Positions 1 through 5,539 of a stretch of 7,571 nucleotides of DNA are shown one piece after another; position 1 is the stretch's first letter; the number at the start of each line of letters is the position of its first letter. Position numbers and translations under genes: made by a program. The notes under the pieces are model-generated. The model worked only from the letters and a program-made list of their open reading frames with translations. It searched no databases and was not told the DNA's origin. The stretch is from Patescibacteria group bacterium (GTDB lineage Bacteria; Patescibacteriota; Gracilibacteria; UM-FILTER-43-11), in contig JAJDCE010000128.1 in assembly GCA_029260985.1 (NCBI GenBank), positions 1 to 7,571 on the forward strand. Direction: 5' to 3'.

Positions 1-10
1 GCCGAGCGCG

Positions 11-30
11 GCCCCGTCGGGGCTAGCCCC
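11..30. terminator. GC-only hairpin/palindrome at the end of the leftmost operon
   Basis: GCCCC-gtc-GGGGC (11-23) can form a 5-bp stem. It overlaps a perfect 12-bp palindrome, GGGGCTAGCCCC (19-30), whose centre holds the TAG stop (25-23, minus strand) of the last small membrane-protein gene. Its position suits termination of the leftward operon, but no T-run follows, so it is not a convincing intrinsic terminator. It could instead be incidental GC symmetry. Confidence 0.25.
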
Positions 31-205
31 AGCGTCTCTTGCGTCGGCTGGATGCCTGCATCGCTGCGCCGCGATTGCCGACGTACCCGATGGCTGCGAC
101 GCCGAGGAGGCCTACCACGCCCATGGCCAGGAGGCGCGGCCAGAGTGGACGTTGCGGCGGGGCTGGCGTGACTTGGCCAAGGAGGGAACGTCGGGGTCGG
201 TACAT
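23..205 (-). CDS. 60-aa single-span membrane protein with RSLLGQ motif
   Basis: Unrecognised family. The frame stays open upstream to 604, but the start at 205 is chosen because AAAGGA (220-215) lies 9 nt before the ATG and begins inside the stop of the preceding gene. The protein has a basic N-terminus with RRSLLGQ (residues 5-11), a Pro-rich stretch (about 13-24), one hydrophobic helix (about 25-43, LLAMGVVGLLGVAAIGYVG), then a basic tail ending RRKRRWG. It is the last of five leftward genes that appear co-transcribed. Its N-terminus resembles that of the first gene of the operon (RSMLGQ, then a Pro-rich run, then a membrane span), so the two may be paralogues. A virion or envelope membrane component is possible, but nothing in the sequence fixes a function. 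Confidence 0.72.
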   Translation of the reverse strand: MYRPRRSLLGQVTPAPPQRPLWPRLLAMGVVGLLGVAAIGYVGNRGAAMQASSRRKRRWG

Positions 206-214
206 CGTGCTGGG

Positions 215-220
215 TCCTTT
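215..220 (-). promoter_or_regulatory. Ribosome binding site deciding the start at 205
   Basis: AAAGGA on the minus strand, 9 nt before the ATG at 205. Its first A is the last base of the TGA stop of the upstream gene. This is why the long upstream extension of the reading frame is not accepted as coding. Confidence 0.6.
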
Positions 221-435
221 CAGGATCGGAGGGCATCCACCGTGAGGTAGTTCTGGCCGTTGAAGGCGATGGTGGCGGCTCCGGCTGCGGCCAGGAGGAA
301 GCGGGCGACCTTTTGTCCTGGTGTGACGGCTGCCATTGTGCTGGCGCCGTAGAGCATGAGGGGGCCGATGACGAAGACATCGCCCAGGCGAATGATCTGT
401 GCCTTGGCGATGAGGTTGGCTTCGGCCTTGGTCAT
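220..435 (-). CDS. 71-aa small membrane protein, probably two spans
   Basis: Unrecognised. It has a polar N-terminal helix (MTKAEANLIAKAQIIRLGD), then two hydrophobic stretches at about residues 18-35 (VFVIGPLMLYGASTM) and 44-60 (ARFLLAAAGAATIAF), joined by a short TPGQKV turn. The fold reads as a small helical hairpin in the membrane. The ATG overlaps the stop of the upstream 97-aa gene as ATGA (435-432), so translation is likely coupled, and GAGG lies just upstream. Codon choice is strongly GC3-biased like its neighbours. A holin is a possible alternative on size and topology alone, but there is no specific support for it. Confidence 0.72.
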   Translation of the reverse strand: MTKAEANLIAKAQIIRLGDVFVIGPLMLYGASTMAAVTPGQKVARFLLAAAGAATIAFNGQNYLTVDALRS

Positions 436-725
436 CCGACGGCCTCGAGCAGCGACCGGATGACGCGGCCGTCAGCTCCGAAGCCGATGACGGCCCGCTC
501 GCCGTACCAGTCGACGAGGAGATCGTGGGTCTGCTTTTGGACGCCCAAGACGGTCTTGATGATCCCTGCTCTGGTGCCACCGGCTTTGAGGTAGCGCCGG
601 GCATCCTTGAGCACGCGCTTGCGAGCGTGCGAGATCTTGGTGCCCTGAGCGGCTCGAAAGACGTAGGCGTAGAAGCTCGATCCGAAGCGTTGGAGCAGGA
701 GGAGCTGGTCGACCGCCGACTTCAT
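432..725 (-). CDS. 97-aa helical protein of unknown function
   Basis: Unrecognised soluble protein, predicted mostly helical. It has a Leu-rich N-terminus (SAVDQLLLLQRF), an aromatic patch (SSFYAYVFRAAQ), a basic helix (KISHARKRVLKDARRYLKAG, about residues 30-49), then IIKTVLGVQKQTHDLLVDWYGERAVIGFG. The chosen ATG at 725 overlaps the stop of the upstream gene as ATGA (725-722) and has GGGAA about 8 nt upstream. The frame is open further upstream to 935, but that part reads as Arg/Gln-rich out-of-frame sequence lying inside the 75-aa gene, so I exclude it. It ends in an ATGA overlap with the next gene. The basic middle could contact nucleic acid or lipid head groups. This is a guess. Confidence 0.72.
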   Translation of the reverse strand: MKSAVDQLLLLQRFGSSFYAYVFRAAQGTKISHARKRVLKDARRYLKAGGTRAGIIKTVLGVQKQTHDLLVDWYGERAVIGFGADGRVIRSLLEAVG

Positions 726-949
726 CTGCGCGTTCCCGGGACGCCTGCCTTGTACCAGTTGTTGGCGATCCGCTTCGACGTCTTCATGTCGGCGCCGGTT
801 CGTCCATAGTCGGTCTGGGATCCGTCGATCCAGAAGAAGACGAGGTGGAGGTCGGGCTGATGCGAGCTGTAGGGCATGAGCGAGAGGTCGCCGCCACTGA
901 CGGCTTTGACGGCGCCTTTGCCGTGCCGCCGCCACCCGGGCCAGCGCAT
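722..949 (-). CDS. 75-aa protein of unknown function
   Basis: Unrecognised. The basic N-terminus (MRWPGWRRHGKGAVKAV) is followed by an aromatic and His-rich core, LMPYSSHQPDLHLVFFWIDG, and a polar tail with IANNWYKAG. No membrane span is evident. The ATG at 949 has AGGAA (958-954) close upstream and follows the TAG at 977-975 that closes the probable C-terminus of the preceding membrane protein. Formally the frame is open upstream to 1285 and would fuse this protein to the membrane protein. The joining stretch is an Arg/Ser run typical of the wrong frame, so I treat them as two genes. It ends with an ATGA overlap onto the 97-aa gene. Confidence 0.6.
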   Translation of the reverse strand: MRWPGWRRHGKGAVKAVSGGDLSLMPYSSHQPDLHLVFFWIDGSQTDYGRTGADMKTSKRIANNWYKAGVPGTRR

Positions 950-974
950 CCCGTTCCTGCGCACGCGAGCGCGG

Positions 975-1261
975 CTAGTAGTAGGCCTCGGTCGTCGCGA
1001 GGTCCGCCGTCGCGAGGTCCGCCGTCTTGAGCTGCTTCGCCTGACGTTGGCCTTGACGCGTCGTTTGCGCGGCGGGAGCCGCTCTGGCGGCATCGTGGCG
1101 TAGATGAGAGCTGCGCCGGTGCCGAGCATCATGGCCCACACGAACCATGGTGTTGGAGGCGCGGCGGGCGCCTGGCCGAGCATGGAGCGCATCGTGAAGG
1201 GGGTGTGTTGCGATGGAACGCTGGGTCGCGGGCGCCATCGGGTGGTGTTGACCTGGGGCAC
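975..1261 (-). CDS. Small single-span membrane protein, apparent frameshift near 1043
   Basis: Unrecognised first gene of the leftward operon. The start is taken as GTG at 1261, because TACAAT (1273-1268) lies exactly 6 nt upstream, the leaderless layout seen elsewhere here. ATGs at 1285 or 1193 are alternatives without a clear ribosome site. The N-terminus is Pro/Arg-rich, with RSMLGQ at about residues 25-30, a Pro-rich run, a membrane helix at about 39-57 (WFVWAMMLGTGAALIYATM), then basic PPRKRRVKANV. After V73 the coding signal moves by -1: the other frame gives QAKQLKTADLATADLATTEAYY and a TAG at 977-975 with good codon use, while the original frame becomes an Arg/Ser repeat. The joined product would be about 95 aa. 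A one-base deletion, a sequencing error or frameshifting could explain this. If there is no shift, the frame runs to 722 as a 179-aa fusion. Confidence 0.55.
994..1023. repeat. Tandem 15-bp repeat inside coding sequence
   Basis: Two perfect adjacent copies of gtcgcgaggtccgcc (994-1008 and 1009-1023), with a partial third (gtcttgag) following. Read on the minus strand in the frame ending at 975 it encodes two TADLA units (TADLATADLAT). The 15-bp period keeps the frame. This is likely a slippage duplication in the C-terminal tail of the membrane protein. Confidence 0.7.
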
Positions 1262-1267
1262 GGCCTC

Positions 1268-1273
1268 ATTGTA
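1268..1273 (-). promoter_or_regulatory. -10 element TACAAT, leaderless promoter of the leftmost operon
   Basis: TACAAT on the minus strand is followed by 6 nt (GAGGCC) and a GTG at 1261 that opens the membrane-protein frame. A start of transcription at that GTG is expected. There is no good -35 box: at 17-nt spacing the hexamer is TTCCGC. Confidence 0.5.
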
Positions 1274-1284
1274 CAGGATCGCCA

Positions 1285-1301
1285 TCGCATGCGGAATGCG
1301 A
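1285..1301. promoter_or_regulatory. Operator-like dyad TCGCAT-N5-ATGCGA
   Basis: A perfect 6-bp inverted repeat with a 5-bp spacer lies in the 89-bp divergent gap between the leftward operon and the zinc-ribbon gene. It overlaps the place where the -35 region of the leftward promoter should sit, a usual place for a repressor site. A short perfect dyad can arise by chance in GC-rich DNA. Confidence 0.3.
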
Positions 1302-1337
1302 CGGCGCGTGCAGTATGCAGGGGCGTTGGTTGAACGG

Positions 1338-1343
1338 TAGGAT
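1338..1343 (+). promoter_or_regulatory. -10 element TAGGAT, leaderless promoter of the zinc-ribbon gene
   Basis: TAGGAT is followed by 7 nt and the ATG at 1351, so the first transcribed base should fall at or next to the start codon. No ribosome binding site would fit. No clear -35 is seen. Confidence 0.5.
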
Positions 1344-1350
1344 CTCCGCC

Positions 1351-1575
1351 ATGGCGGGAAAGCTACCCTCTCGACCGATGTGCTCTACCCACAGTGGTGT
1401 GATGCTCCAGCGCAACGGTTCATGTTTCCTCTGCGAAGGCGAGATCCTCGCTCGCGAAGACAAGAGGAAGGTCAAGGTCCGGGACGGGAGAAAGCGCCCG
1501 CCATCCGGCGACGCCGACGACGGTCACGAGTCGGAAGACGACCGGACGTTGGCGGCCGTTCGAGAGGTCATCTGA
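1351..1575 (+). CDS. 74-aa CxxH/CxxC zinc-ribbon-like protein
   Basis: A small protein with a probable zinc site near its N-terminus: Cys11, His14, Cys25 and Cys28 (CSTH, ten residues, then CFLC). A Lys/Arg-rich segment (REDKRKVKVRDGRKRP) and then an acidic stretch (SGDADDGHESEDD) follow, and it ends LAAVREVI. Zinc ribbon plus a basic patch is common in small nucleic-acid-binding or regulatory proteins, but no family is recognised. The ATG at 1351 is preferred over the one at 1315 because of TAGGAT 7 nt upstream. Codon use is less GC3-biased than its neighbours (CTA, TCT, TCA, TGT, AGG and AGA occur), which may mark a separate origin. It is divergent from the leftmost operon, so it could regulate that operon. 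Its last 8 bp overlap the end of the convergent zinc-peptidase gene. Confidence 0.6.
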   Translation: MAGKLPSRPMCSTHSGVMLQRNGSCFLCEGEILAREDKRKVKVRDGRKRPPSGDADDGHESEDDRTLAAVREVI

Positions 1576-3214
1576 CCCACTCGTCGTCGAGCACGTCCTC
1601 GCGATAGTTTGGGCCGACTGTGACGAAGATGGAGGACTCGCCGGCGGCCATGGCGGCAAGAGCGCGGTGGTTGCCATCGAGCAGCAGCACATGGAAGGTG
1701 CCGGCGTCGCTGTCCTCCCAGGGCTGCTCCATCAGCAACTGGTAGCCCAGCTCATCGTTCTCGTAGAAGGCGCGTGACTCGTCGACGTCTTCTTGGGTGA
1801 TGCGCCAAAGTCGCGCTGAGGGGAGGTCGAAGACGGGGCGTTCACCCTGGCCGATGAGTCTGTTGAGCGCCGCGGCATGGTGGAAATTCCACTGGTTGCC
1901 CTCGGTGAAGGCGACATGTTCGACGGGCACTTCGACGACGAACTCTCCCTCTCGCCAGGAGACTTTGTGGCCGATGTATTCGCCCGGTTCGCTGGTGAGG
2001 CTCACGTGGGTTGCGTCCGGCTCAGCCTCCTCGAGCTGCTCGATGAGCCCTCCGACACCCTCGAACTTCCAGTCCGAGGCCCATGGGTTCTTGGCGAGGT
2101 AGTTCGGCCTTGGCGAGCGTCCACGGGTGCCGACGCACTGAACGTCTTTGTCGTCGTAGCGGATCGTGAATCCGAAGGCGTGTTCTGCGATCTGGTCGGC
2201 ACGTCGTTCTGCGCCGGCGTCCAGCGGTCCGATGCGTCGCTGAAGCTCTGCGGGTGAGAAGCGCGCGTCGATGGCGTGGCCGAGTTCGTGGGCCATGAGC
2301 CCGACGATGTTGGAGTGGTCGAGCTGCTCGGCCTGCGGCGCGAAGGCGATGGTGATCGTGTTGGGGGTGGAGCGGCAGTAGGCGAACTGGCGCTCGCCGC
2401 CTTCGCCCGCGCGCGGGTCGCAAATGAGGCCGATCTCGCCGAGGTCAGCGAAGGGGCCGTCCTCGAGCTGGTCCATCAGCTCGTCGAAGACGGCTTGCGT
2501 CCTCGGGATCAGGTGCGGCGGGTTGGCGGCGATGGACCGGCCGGCCCGGATGCGCCCAAGGAGGGCCATGCGTCGCTCGTAGGCATCATGGATGGCGTCG
2601 AGCAGCTCGTTGCGTGGCGCATGGTCGAGTGAGACGTACTTGCCGCCTTGGGCAAAATGCTCCTCGATGACGAACCGTCCTCGAAGCGCGAGCACATCCT
2701 TGGGGGTCTCGATGGGAAAGGCCGTCGTCGCGTGGTGGTCTTTGAAGACGTCTGGGTCAAAGGTGTCCCACAGGCGGTCGTCGGTGAGGTGCCGCTGGAA
2801 CTTCTCGAAGAGGTCCGAGAGCTGCGCGGTGAGGTCCAAGGCCACGGGGGGATGGACGCGGCCTGCGACGTGTCCGCCGCGGGCATACGCGCTCACATCC
2901 CATTCACCGGGTTCGATGTCCTCGCTCTCGCTCCCCTCGGGGAGCTCGGCCTCGAGTAGCTCCGCGGTGATCGCCTCGATCGCTTCGAGCGCCTCTGCGT
3001 ACTCGGCATCGAGGTCTTCCGCCTTCTGGTGGTCTCGCATCGAGTAGGCGCGGAGTGCTCGTTTTTCGAGCAGCTCGAGTTCGCGAAGACGCCGCCTGAT
3101 GTCGGCGGCGTCTCGTTGCGAGAAGACGTCCGAAACCTCGGCGGCGTTGGGCTGAACAAGGAGGGCTTTGAGCGACTCAACCCGTTGGTGTCGGCGTCTC
3201 CACCGGGTCCTCAT
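1568..3214 (-). CDS. 548-aa HELGH zinc-metallopeptidase-like protein with C-terminal DGNHR motif
   Basis: A large multidomain protein, last gene of a leftward operon. Features in order, numbered from the ATG at 3214: basic N-terminus; charged coiled-coil-like region at about 38-95 rich in Arg, Glu and Leu; an unrecognised region at 105-300; zinc motif HELGH at 309-313 within NIVGLMAHELGHAID; then Glu336 in GAERRADQIAEHAFG, 23 residues on and well placed as the third zinc ligand of a gluzincin; an unrecognised C-terminal half; and LLLDGNHRALAAMAAGE at about 510-526, which resembles the conserved DGxHR segment of ParB/Srx-like domains. The zincin core is seen directly. The ParB-like assignment is an inference from a short motif. 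The start is uncertain (ATGs also at 3226 and 3235, none with a clear ribosome site) and overlaps the upstream gene by 38 bp. Mobile elements often carry such multidomain proteins. The substrate is unknown. Confidence 0.75.
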   Translation of the reverse strand: MRTRWRRRHQRVESLKALLVQPNAAEVSDVFSQRDAADIRRRLRELELLEKRALRAYSMRDHQKAEDLDAEYAEALEAIEAITAELLEAELPEGSESEDIEPGEWDVSAYARGGHVAGRVHPPVALDLTAQLSDLFEKFQRHLTDDRLWDTFDPDVFKDHHATTAFPIETPKDVLALRGRFVIEEHFAQGGKYVSLDHAPRNELLDAIHDAYERRMALLGRIRAGRSIAANPPHLIPRTQAVFDELMDQLEDGPFADLGEIGLICDPRAGEGGERQFAYCRSTPNTITIAFAPQAEQLDHSNIVGLMAHELGHAIDARFSPAELQRRIGPLDAGAERRADQIAEHAFGFTIRYDDKDVQCVGTRGRSPRPNYLAKNPWASDWKFEGVGGLIEQLEEAEPDATHVSLTSEPGEYIGHKVSWREGEFVVEVPVEHVAFTEGNQWNFHHAAALNRLIGQGERPVFDLPSARLWRITQEDVDESRAFYENDELGYQLLMEQPWEDSDAGTFHVLLLDGNHRALAAMAAGESSIFVTVGPNYREDVLDDEWVR

Positions 3215-4067
3215 GCTCTGCGGCATCGTCGGCATCGTCAGACGATACCACTGCGCCTTCGAGCTGGCCGAGGAGCGCCGCGGCGATGCCGGTGTCATCG
3301 GAGAGCAATGACCACTCCGATGGTTCGACGTCGAGCAGCCCGGCCTGCTTGAGCACAGCGTCACCCTGCGGTGTAGCGAGCTGTGAGTCGATGACGAAGG
3401 CTGGGATCTGGGTGTCTTCCATGACGGCCATGATCACCGCTGCCCACTCGGTCGGCTTCCAGCCCGTCTCTGCCCGTGTGAGAAGCGCGTCTCGGATCCG
3501 GTCGAGTACCAGCGGCGAAGCGTCCCTGTCGACGTCGTCGAGGCGTTGCCTTGGCTCGTCCTGGGTGTCCAACGACAGGTCAATGTCGTCGGCGCCGAAG
3601 TCGCGCGCCATCGACCTGAGCGAGTCGAAGAGGGGCGGCTCGAGGGCGTCCTGGTGAGTAGCTGCTGGGGTGGGCGGTGCCCCTTGAGCGAGCGCTTCGG
3701 CGAGGGTCAGGGGGACGTACTCTGGGCTTGGGGCGGTCAGGGTGTACGGCATGTCGACACCATCAGGCCAGTGCTCGGCCTCGGCGTCGGTGAGCGGGGT
3801 GTCGCGGTGCGCGTAGAGCTTGCGGTGCAGATCGGCTGCGCTGGACATGGAGAGGGCCTCCTTGTCGTCGAGGACCTGGGCGACGGTGGCTGCGACGGCG
3901 CCCTGGTCGACGCCCTCGTAGAAGGCGGCGTGCTCCATCTTGCCGAGGTTGCGAAGAATCTCTTGGCAGACGGTTGGTCGTGCGCTCAGGGCCTGTGCGA
4001 TCCGCAGGTAGAGCTCGGTGCGGATCGTCTGGTAGCGCTGCTCGTCTTTGAGTCGTCGAAACCGCAT
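3177..4067 (-). CDS. 296-aa protein of unknown function with acidic C-terminus
   Basis: Unrecognised soluble protein. The N-terminal third looks helical and basic to neutral (MRFRRLKDEQRYQTIRTELYL). The middle has a Pro/Ala-rich linker (about 118-140, LTLAEALAQGAPPTPAATHQD). A second helical part contains WKPTEWAAVIMAVMEDTQ, and the tail is strongly acidic (SSDDADDAAEHEDPVE) before ending TPTPTG. There is no signal peptide or membrane helix. The ATG overlaps the upstream stop as TGATG (4069-4065), typical of termination-reinitiation. Downstream it overlaps the metallopeptidase gene by 38 bp. It is probably made with, and perhaps partners, the neighbouring 131-aa and metallopeptidase proteins. 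Confidence 0.8.
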   Translation of the reverse strand: MRFRRLKDEQRYQTIRTELYLRIAQALSARPTVCQEILRNLGKMEHAAFYEGVDQGAVAATVAQVLDDKEALSMSSAADLHRKLYAHRDTPLTDAEAEHWPDGVDMPYTLTAPSPEYVPLTLAEALAQGAPPTPAATHQDALEPPLFDSLRSMARDFGADDIDLSLDTQDEPRQRLDDVDRDASPLVLDRIRDALLTRAETGWKPTEWAAVIMAVMEDTQIPAFVIDSQLATPQGDAVLKQAGLLDVEPSEWSLLSDDTGIAAALLGQLEGAVVSSDDADDAAEHEDPVETPTPTG

Positions 4068-4462
4068 CAGGCTGCACCGCCGGCGAGGTCCCCGGGGTGG
4101 TAACCGTTGGCGACGTCCGTCATCTTCTTGAAGAAGTCTCCGATGACGAGGGGAATGAGTTGTCGGACGACGTTGCGGGGCAGGTCAGATGTCGCGGCCG
4201 TTGCTCGTACGATGATGCGGGAGCGGAACGAGCGGGCAGGCTCGCCCTTGCGTCGCGGCGGGAGCCTCACCTTTGCGGCGAACTTCTTGTGCGTGATCTT
4301 CATGGTGGATGCGTTGCGCAGGATCTGCTCGAGCAGCTCGGGGTCGAGGTTGTCGTTCGCGAGCAGCGAGTGCTTCACGTCGCCCGTCTTGGCGTTGTAG
4401 GTGGCGGCGATGACGACGGCGCCGTACGGCACGAGCGTCTTCGGGTCGGTCGGGTCTTCCAT
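4067..4462 (-). CDS. 131-aa protein of unknown function
   Basis: Unrecognised first gene of the three-gene leftward operon. A mixed alpha/beta look: a strand-like VPYGAVVIAATYNAKTGDVKHSLL, a helix (DPELLEQILRNAS), a basic segment (KITHKKFAAKVRLPPRRKGEPARSFRSRIIVRATA) and a helical end (NVVRQLIPLVIGDFFKKMTDVANGY). No membrane span. The basic centre could bind nucleic acid. The ATG at 4462 is chosen over the GTG at 4480 because a promoter-like TTGGCA-17 nt-CAGTCT ends 7 nt before it, matching the leaderless pattern of this window, and the GTG would lie upstream of the expected transcript. The end overlaps the next gene as TGATG. Its promoter overlaps that of the divergent wall-hydrolase operon. 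Confidence 0.75.
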   Translation of the reverse strand: MEDPTDPKTLVPYGAVVIAATYNAKTGDVKHSLLANDNLDPELLEQILRNASTMKITHKKFAAKVRLPPRRKGEPARSFRSRIIVRATAATSDLPRNVVRQLIPLVIGDFFKKMTDVANGYHPGDLAGGAA

Positions 4463-4468
4463 ATGAGG

Positions 4469-4474
4469 TAGACT
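4469..4474 (+). promoter_or_regulatory. -10 element TAGACT for the rightward hydrolase operon
   Basis: TAGACT on the plus strand predicts transcription starting near 4481, giving a leader of about 19 nt that contains AAGGAG (4483-4488), 11 nt before the ATG at 4500. Unlike the other promoters here, this one has a conventional leader with a ribosome site. No good -35 is visible. Confidence 0.4.
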
Positions 4475-4498
4475 GCCCACTCAAGGAGCTCTTGCCAA
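4470..4498 (-). promoter_or_regulatory. Promoter TTGGCA-N17-CAGTCT for the leftward three-gene operon
   Basis: Minus strand: -35 TTGGCA (4498-4493), a 17-nt spacer and -10 CAGTCT (4475-4470), then 7 nt to the ATG at 4462. The -10 shares five of its six base pairs with the opposite-strand TAGACT, so the two promoters should exclude each other. Confidence 0.45.
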
Positions 4499-4499
4499 G

Positions 4500-5192
4500 A
4501 TGCCTGCGTACGCGACGATCGTCACGCCTACCCTCCCGCCCTATCGGATCACGAGCGACGATCGCCTCTGGGCGGCCCGTGCCGCGCAGTTCGAGGGGCA
4601 TGACGCGGCGGACACGCTGTGGACTTGGACGCAGCGCCATGCGTTGCCGAACTACCGTCGCCGCTACCCTCAGCTCAAGGATTTGATTCGGGCGCACAGT
4701 CAGCCGGTCAATCCGATCTGGCAGAGGACGGGAACGAAGTGCCGGCCGGGAGGCCAGTACGCCGGGACCGATCACTGCACGGAGGGTCGCCTGCGGCGCC
4801 GTGACGCGGCGGCGGCGTTGCCGTTTGATGCGGTGCGTCCCGATGTGCAGCACGCGGTCGCAGCCTGGGCGGAGGGGCGTCTTCCCAACCCGGTGCCCAA
4901 GTCGGTCGACTTCGCTGCGCCGGGCGTTGCGCAATCCTTCCTGAGGCGGGTTCCTGGGAGCCAGCTCGTCAAGCAGGCGGGCAACTGGTTCATCTCGACC
5001 ACGGAAAGCCAGGGCTGGCAGCCCGGCCACGTGAGCATGCGGCCGGCGACGGGCGCGGCGCGCATCATGGGTCCCTTGTTCGATGCGCGCGCGAAGGCCG
5101 GCGGCGGAGTCCTTGTCCCGGCGCTGGTGCTCACCGGAGCGGTCGCGATCACGGGGAGCCTGTTCTACATTGCTTGGAAGCGGAGGCGGTGA
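4500..5192 (+). CDS. 230-aa SleB-like cell-wall hydrolase candidate with C-terminal membrane anchor
   Basis: Probably degrades peptidoglycan. The N-terminal region (about 20-75) reads DRLWAARAAQFEGHD...LWTWTQR...SQPVNPIW. This resembles the start of SleB/Hydrolase_2 wall hydrolases, where an acidic residue (here Glu32) follows an Ala-rich helix. Residues 135-166, ending KQAGNWFIST, resemble the family's C-terminal GNH-type strand. Cys81 and Cys93 flank a Gly-rich loop. A hydrophobic helix at about 204-226 (VLVPALVLTGAVAITGSLF) and a KRRR end make a tail anchor. There is no signal peptide. The family call is from remembered motif patterns only. It heads a rightward four-gene operon and overlaps the next gene as TGATG. 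A phage or virion-borne entry or lysis enzyme is likely, but another wall-binding protein is possible. Confidence 0.6.
   Translation: MPAYATIVTPTLPPYRITSDDRLWAARAAQFEGHDAADTLWTWTQRHALPNYRRRYPQLKDLIRAHSQPVNPIWQRTGTKCRPGGQYAGTDHCTEGRLRRRDAAAALPFDAVRPDVQHAVAAWAEGRLPNPVPKSVDFAAPGVAQSFLRRVPGSQLVKQAGNWFISTTESQGWQPGHVSMRPATGAARIMGPLFDARAKAGGGVLVPALVLTGAVAITGSLFYIAWKRRR
5182..5186 (+). promoter_or_regulatory. Ribosome binding site deciding the start at 5192
   Basis: GGAGG lies 5 nt before the ATG at 5192, which overlaps the TGA of the hydrolase gene (TGATG). This favours 5192 over the in-frame upstream ATG at 5174, which lies inside the hydrolase membrane-anchor codons. Confidence 0.6.
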
Positions 5193-5539
5193 TGAAGCGG
5201 CGTGCGATGGAGAAAGATGGTTGTGTGCTCGCGGTGATCCGTCCCGCGGACCCTGAGGCAGCGCTAGCGGAGGCGCAGCGGATCCTGGGCTTGTCCACGT
5301 CAGGAGAGCTCGATTTTGATGAGACGCAAGAGCAGTTCGACCGCATGCTCTCGGCTCAGGAATACACGTACGTGGGGATCGCGTGTGGAGACCTTCCGAA
5401 GCGCGGTGAGCAGCCCCTCCTCCTGAACCACGACCGGACGGTGATCGAGGGCGACGGCATGCGTCCGGGCGACTCGTTTGTCCCCTACGACCCGCTGATG
5501 CACGTGATGGCGCAGCAGGAGGCTCCCGCCGATGCGTAA
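5192..5539 (+). CDS. 115-aa protein of unknown function
   Basis: Unrecognised soluble protein. It starts MKRRAMEKDGCVLAVIRPADPEAALAEAQRILG, where a strand followed by a helix suggests a small alpha/beta fold. An acidic segment with DFDETQEQFDRM, then YTYVGIACGDLP, and a Pro/Asp-rich end (GDSFVPYDPLMHVMAQQ) follow. There is no membrane helix or recognisable catalytic motif. It is second in the rightward operon, translationally coupled at both ends: TGATG with the hydrolase, and an 8-bp overlap with the next gene, whose AGGAGG lies inside this coding region. Co-expression with two membrane-anchored hydrolases suggests a role in the same particle or envelope process, nothing firmer. Confidence 0.75.
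   Translation: MKRRAMEKDGCVLAVIRPADPEAALAEAQRILGLSTSGELDFDETQEQFDRMLSAQEYTYVGIACGDLPKRGEQPLLLNHDRTVIEGDGMRPGDSFVPYDPLMHVMAQQEAPADA

Noticed and set aside
206..604. Upstream extension of the 60-aa membrane protein
   Set aside because: It overlaps two better-supported genes in another frame and is Arg/Ser/Pro-rich, and a ribosome site marks the start at 205.
994..1023. Short tandem repeat considered as a CRISPR or iteron start
   Set aside because: There are only two full copies, with no spacer between them, and the repeat fits inside coding sequence as a duplicated pentapeptide.
722..1261. A single 179-aa fusion of the membrane protein and the 75-aa protein
   Set aside because: The linking stretch is an Arg/Ser repeat typical of a wrong frame, and the 75-aa part has its own AGGAA and ATG. 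It is kept only as an alternative if no frameshift exists.
2276..3047. Several plus-strand open frames across the zinc-peptidase gene
   Set aside because: They are antisense to a gene with a clear HELGH motif and consistent GC3 codon use, and none has a recognisable domain.
3215..3364. N-terminal extension of the zinc-peptidase protein
   Set aside because: These codons lie wholly inside the 296-aa gene, and the translation (CSSRPGCSTSNHRSGHCS) looks out of frame.
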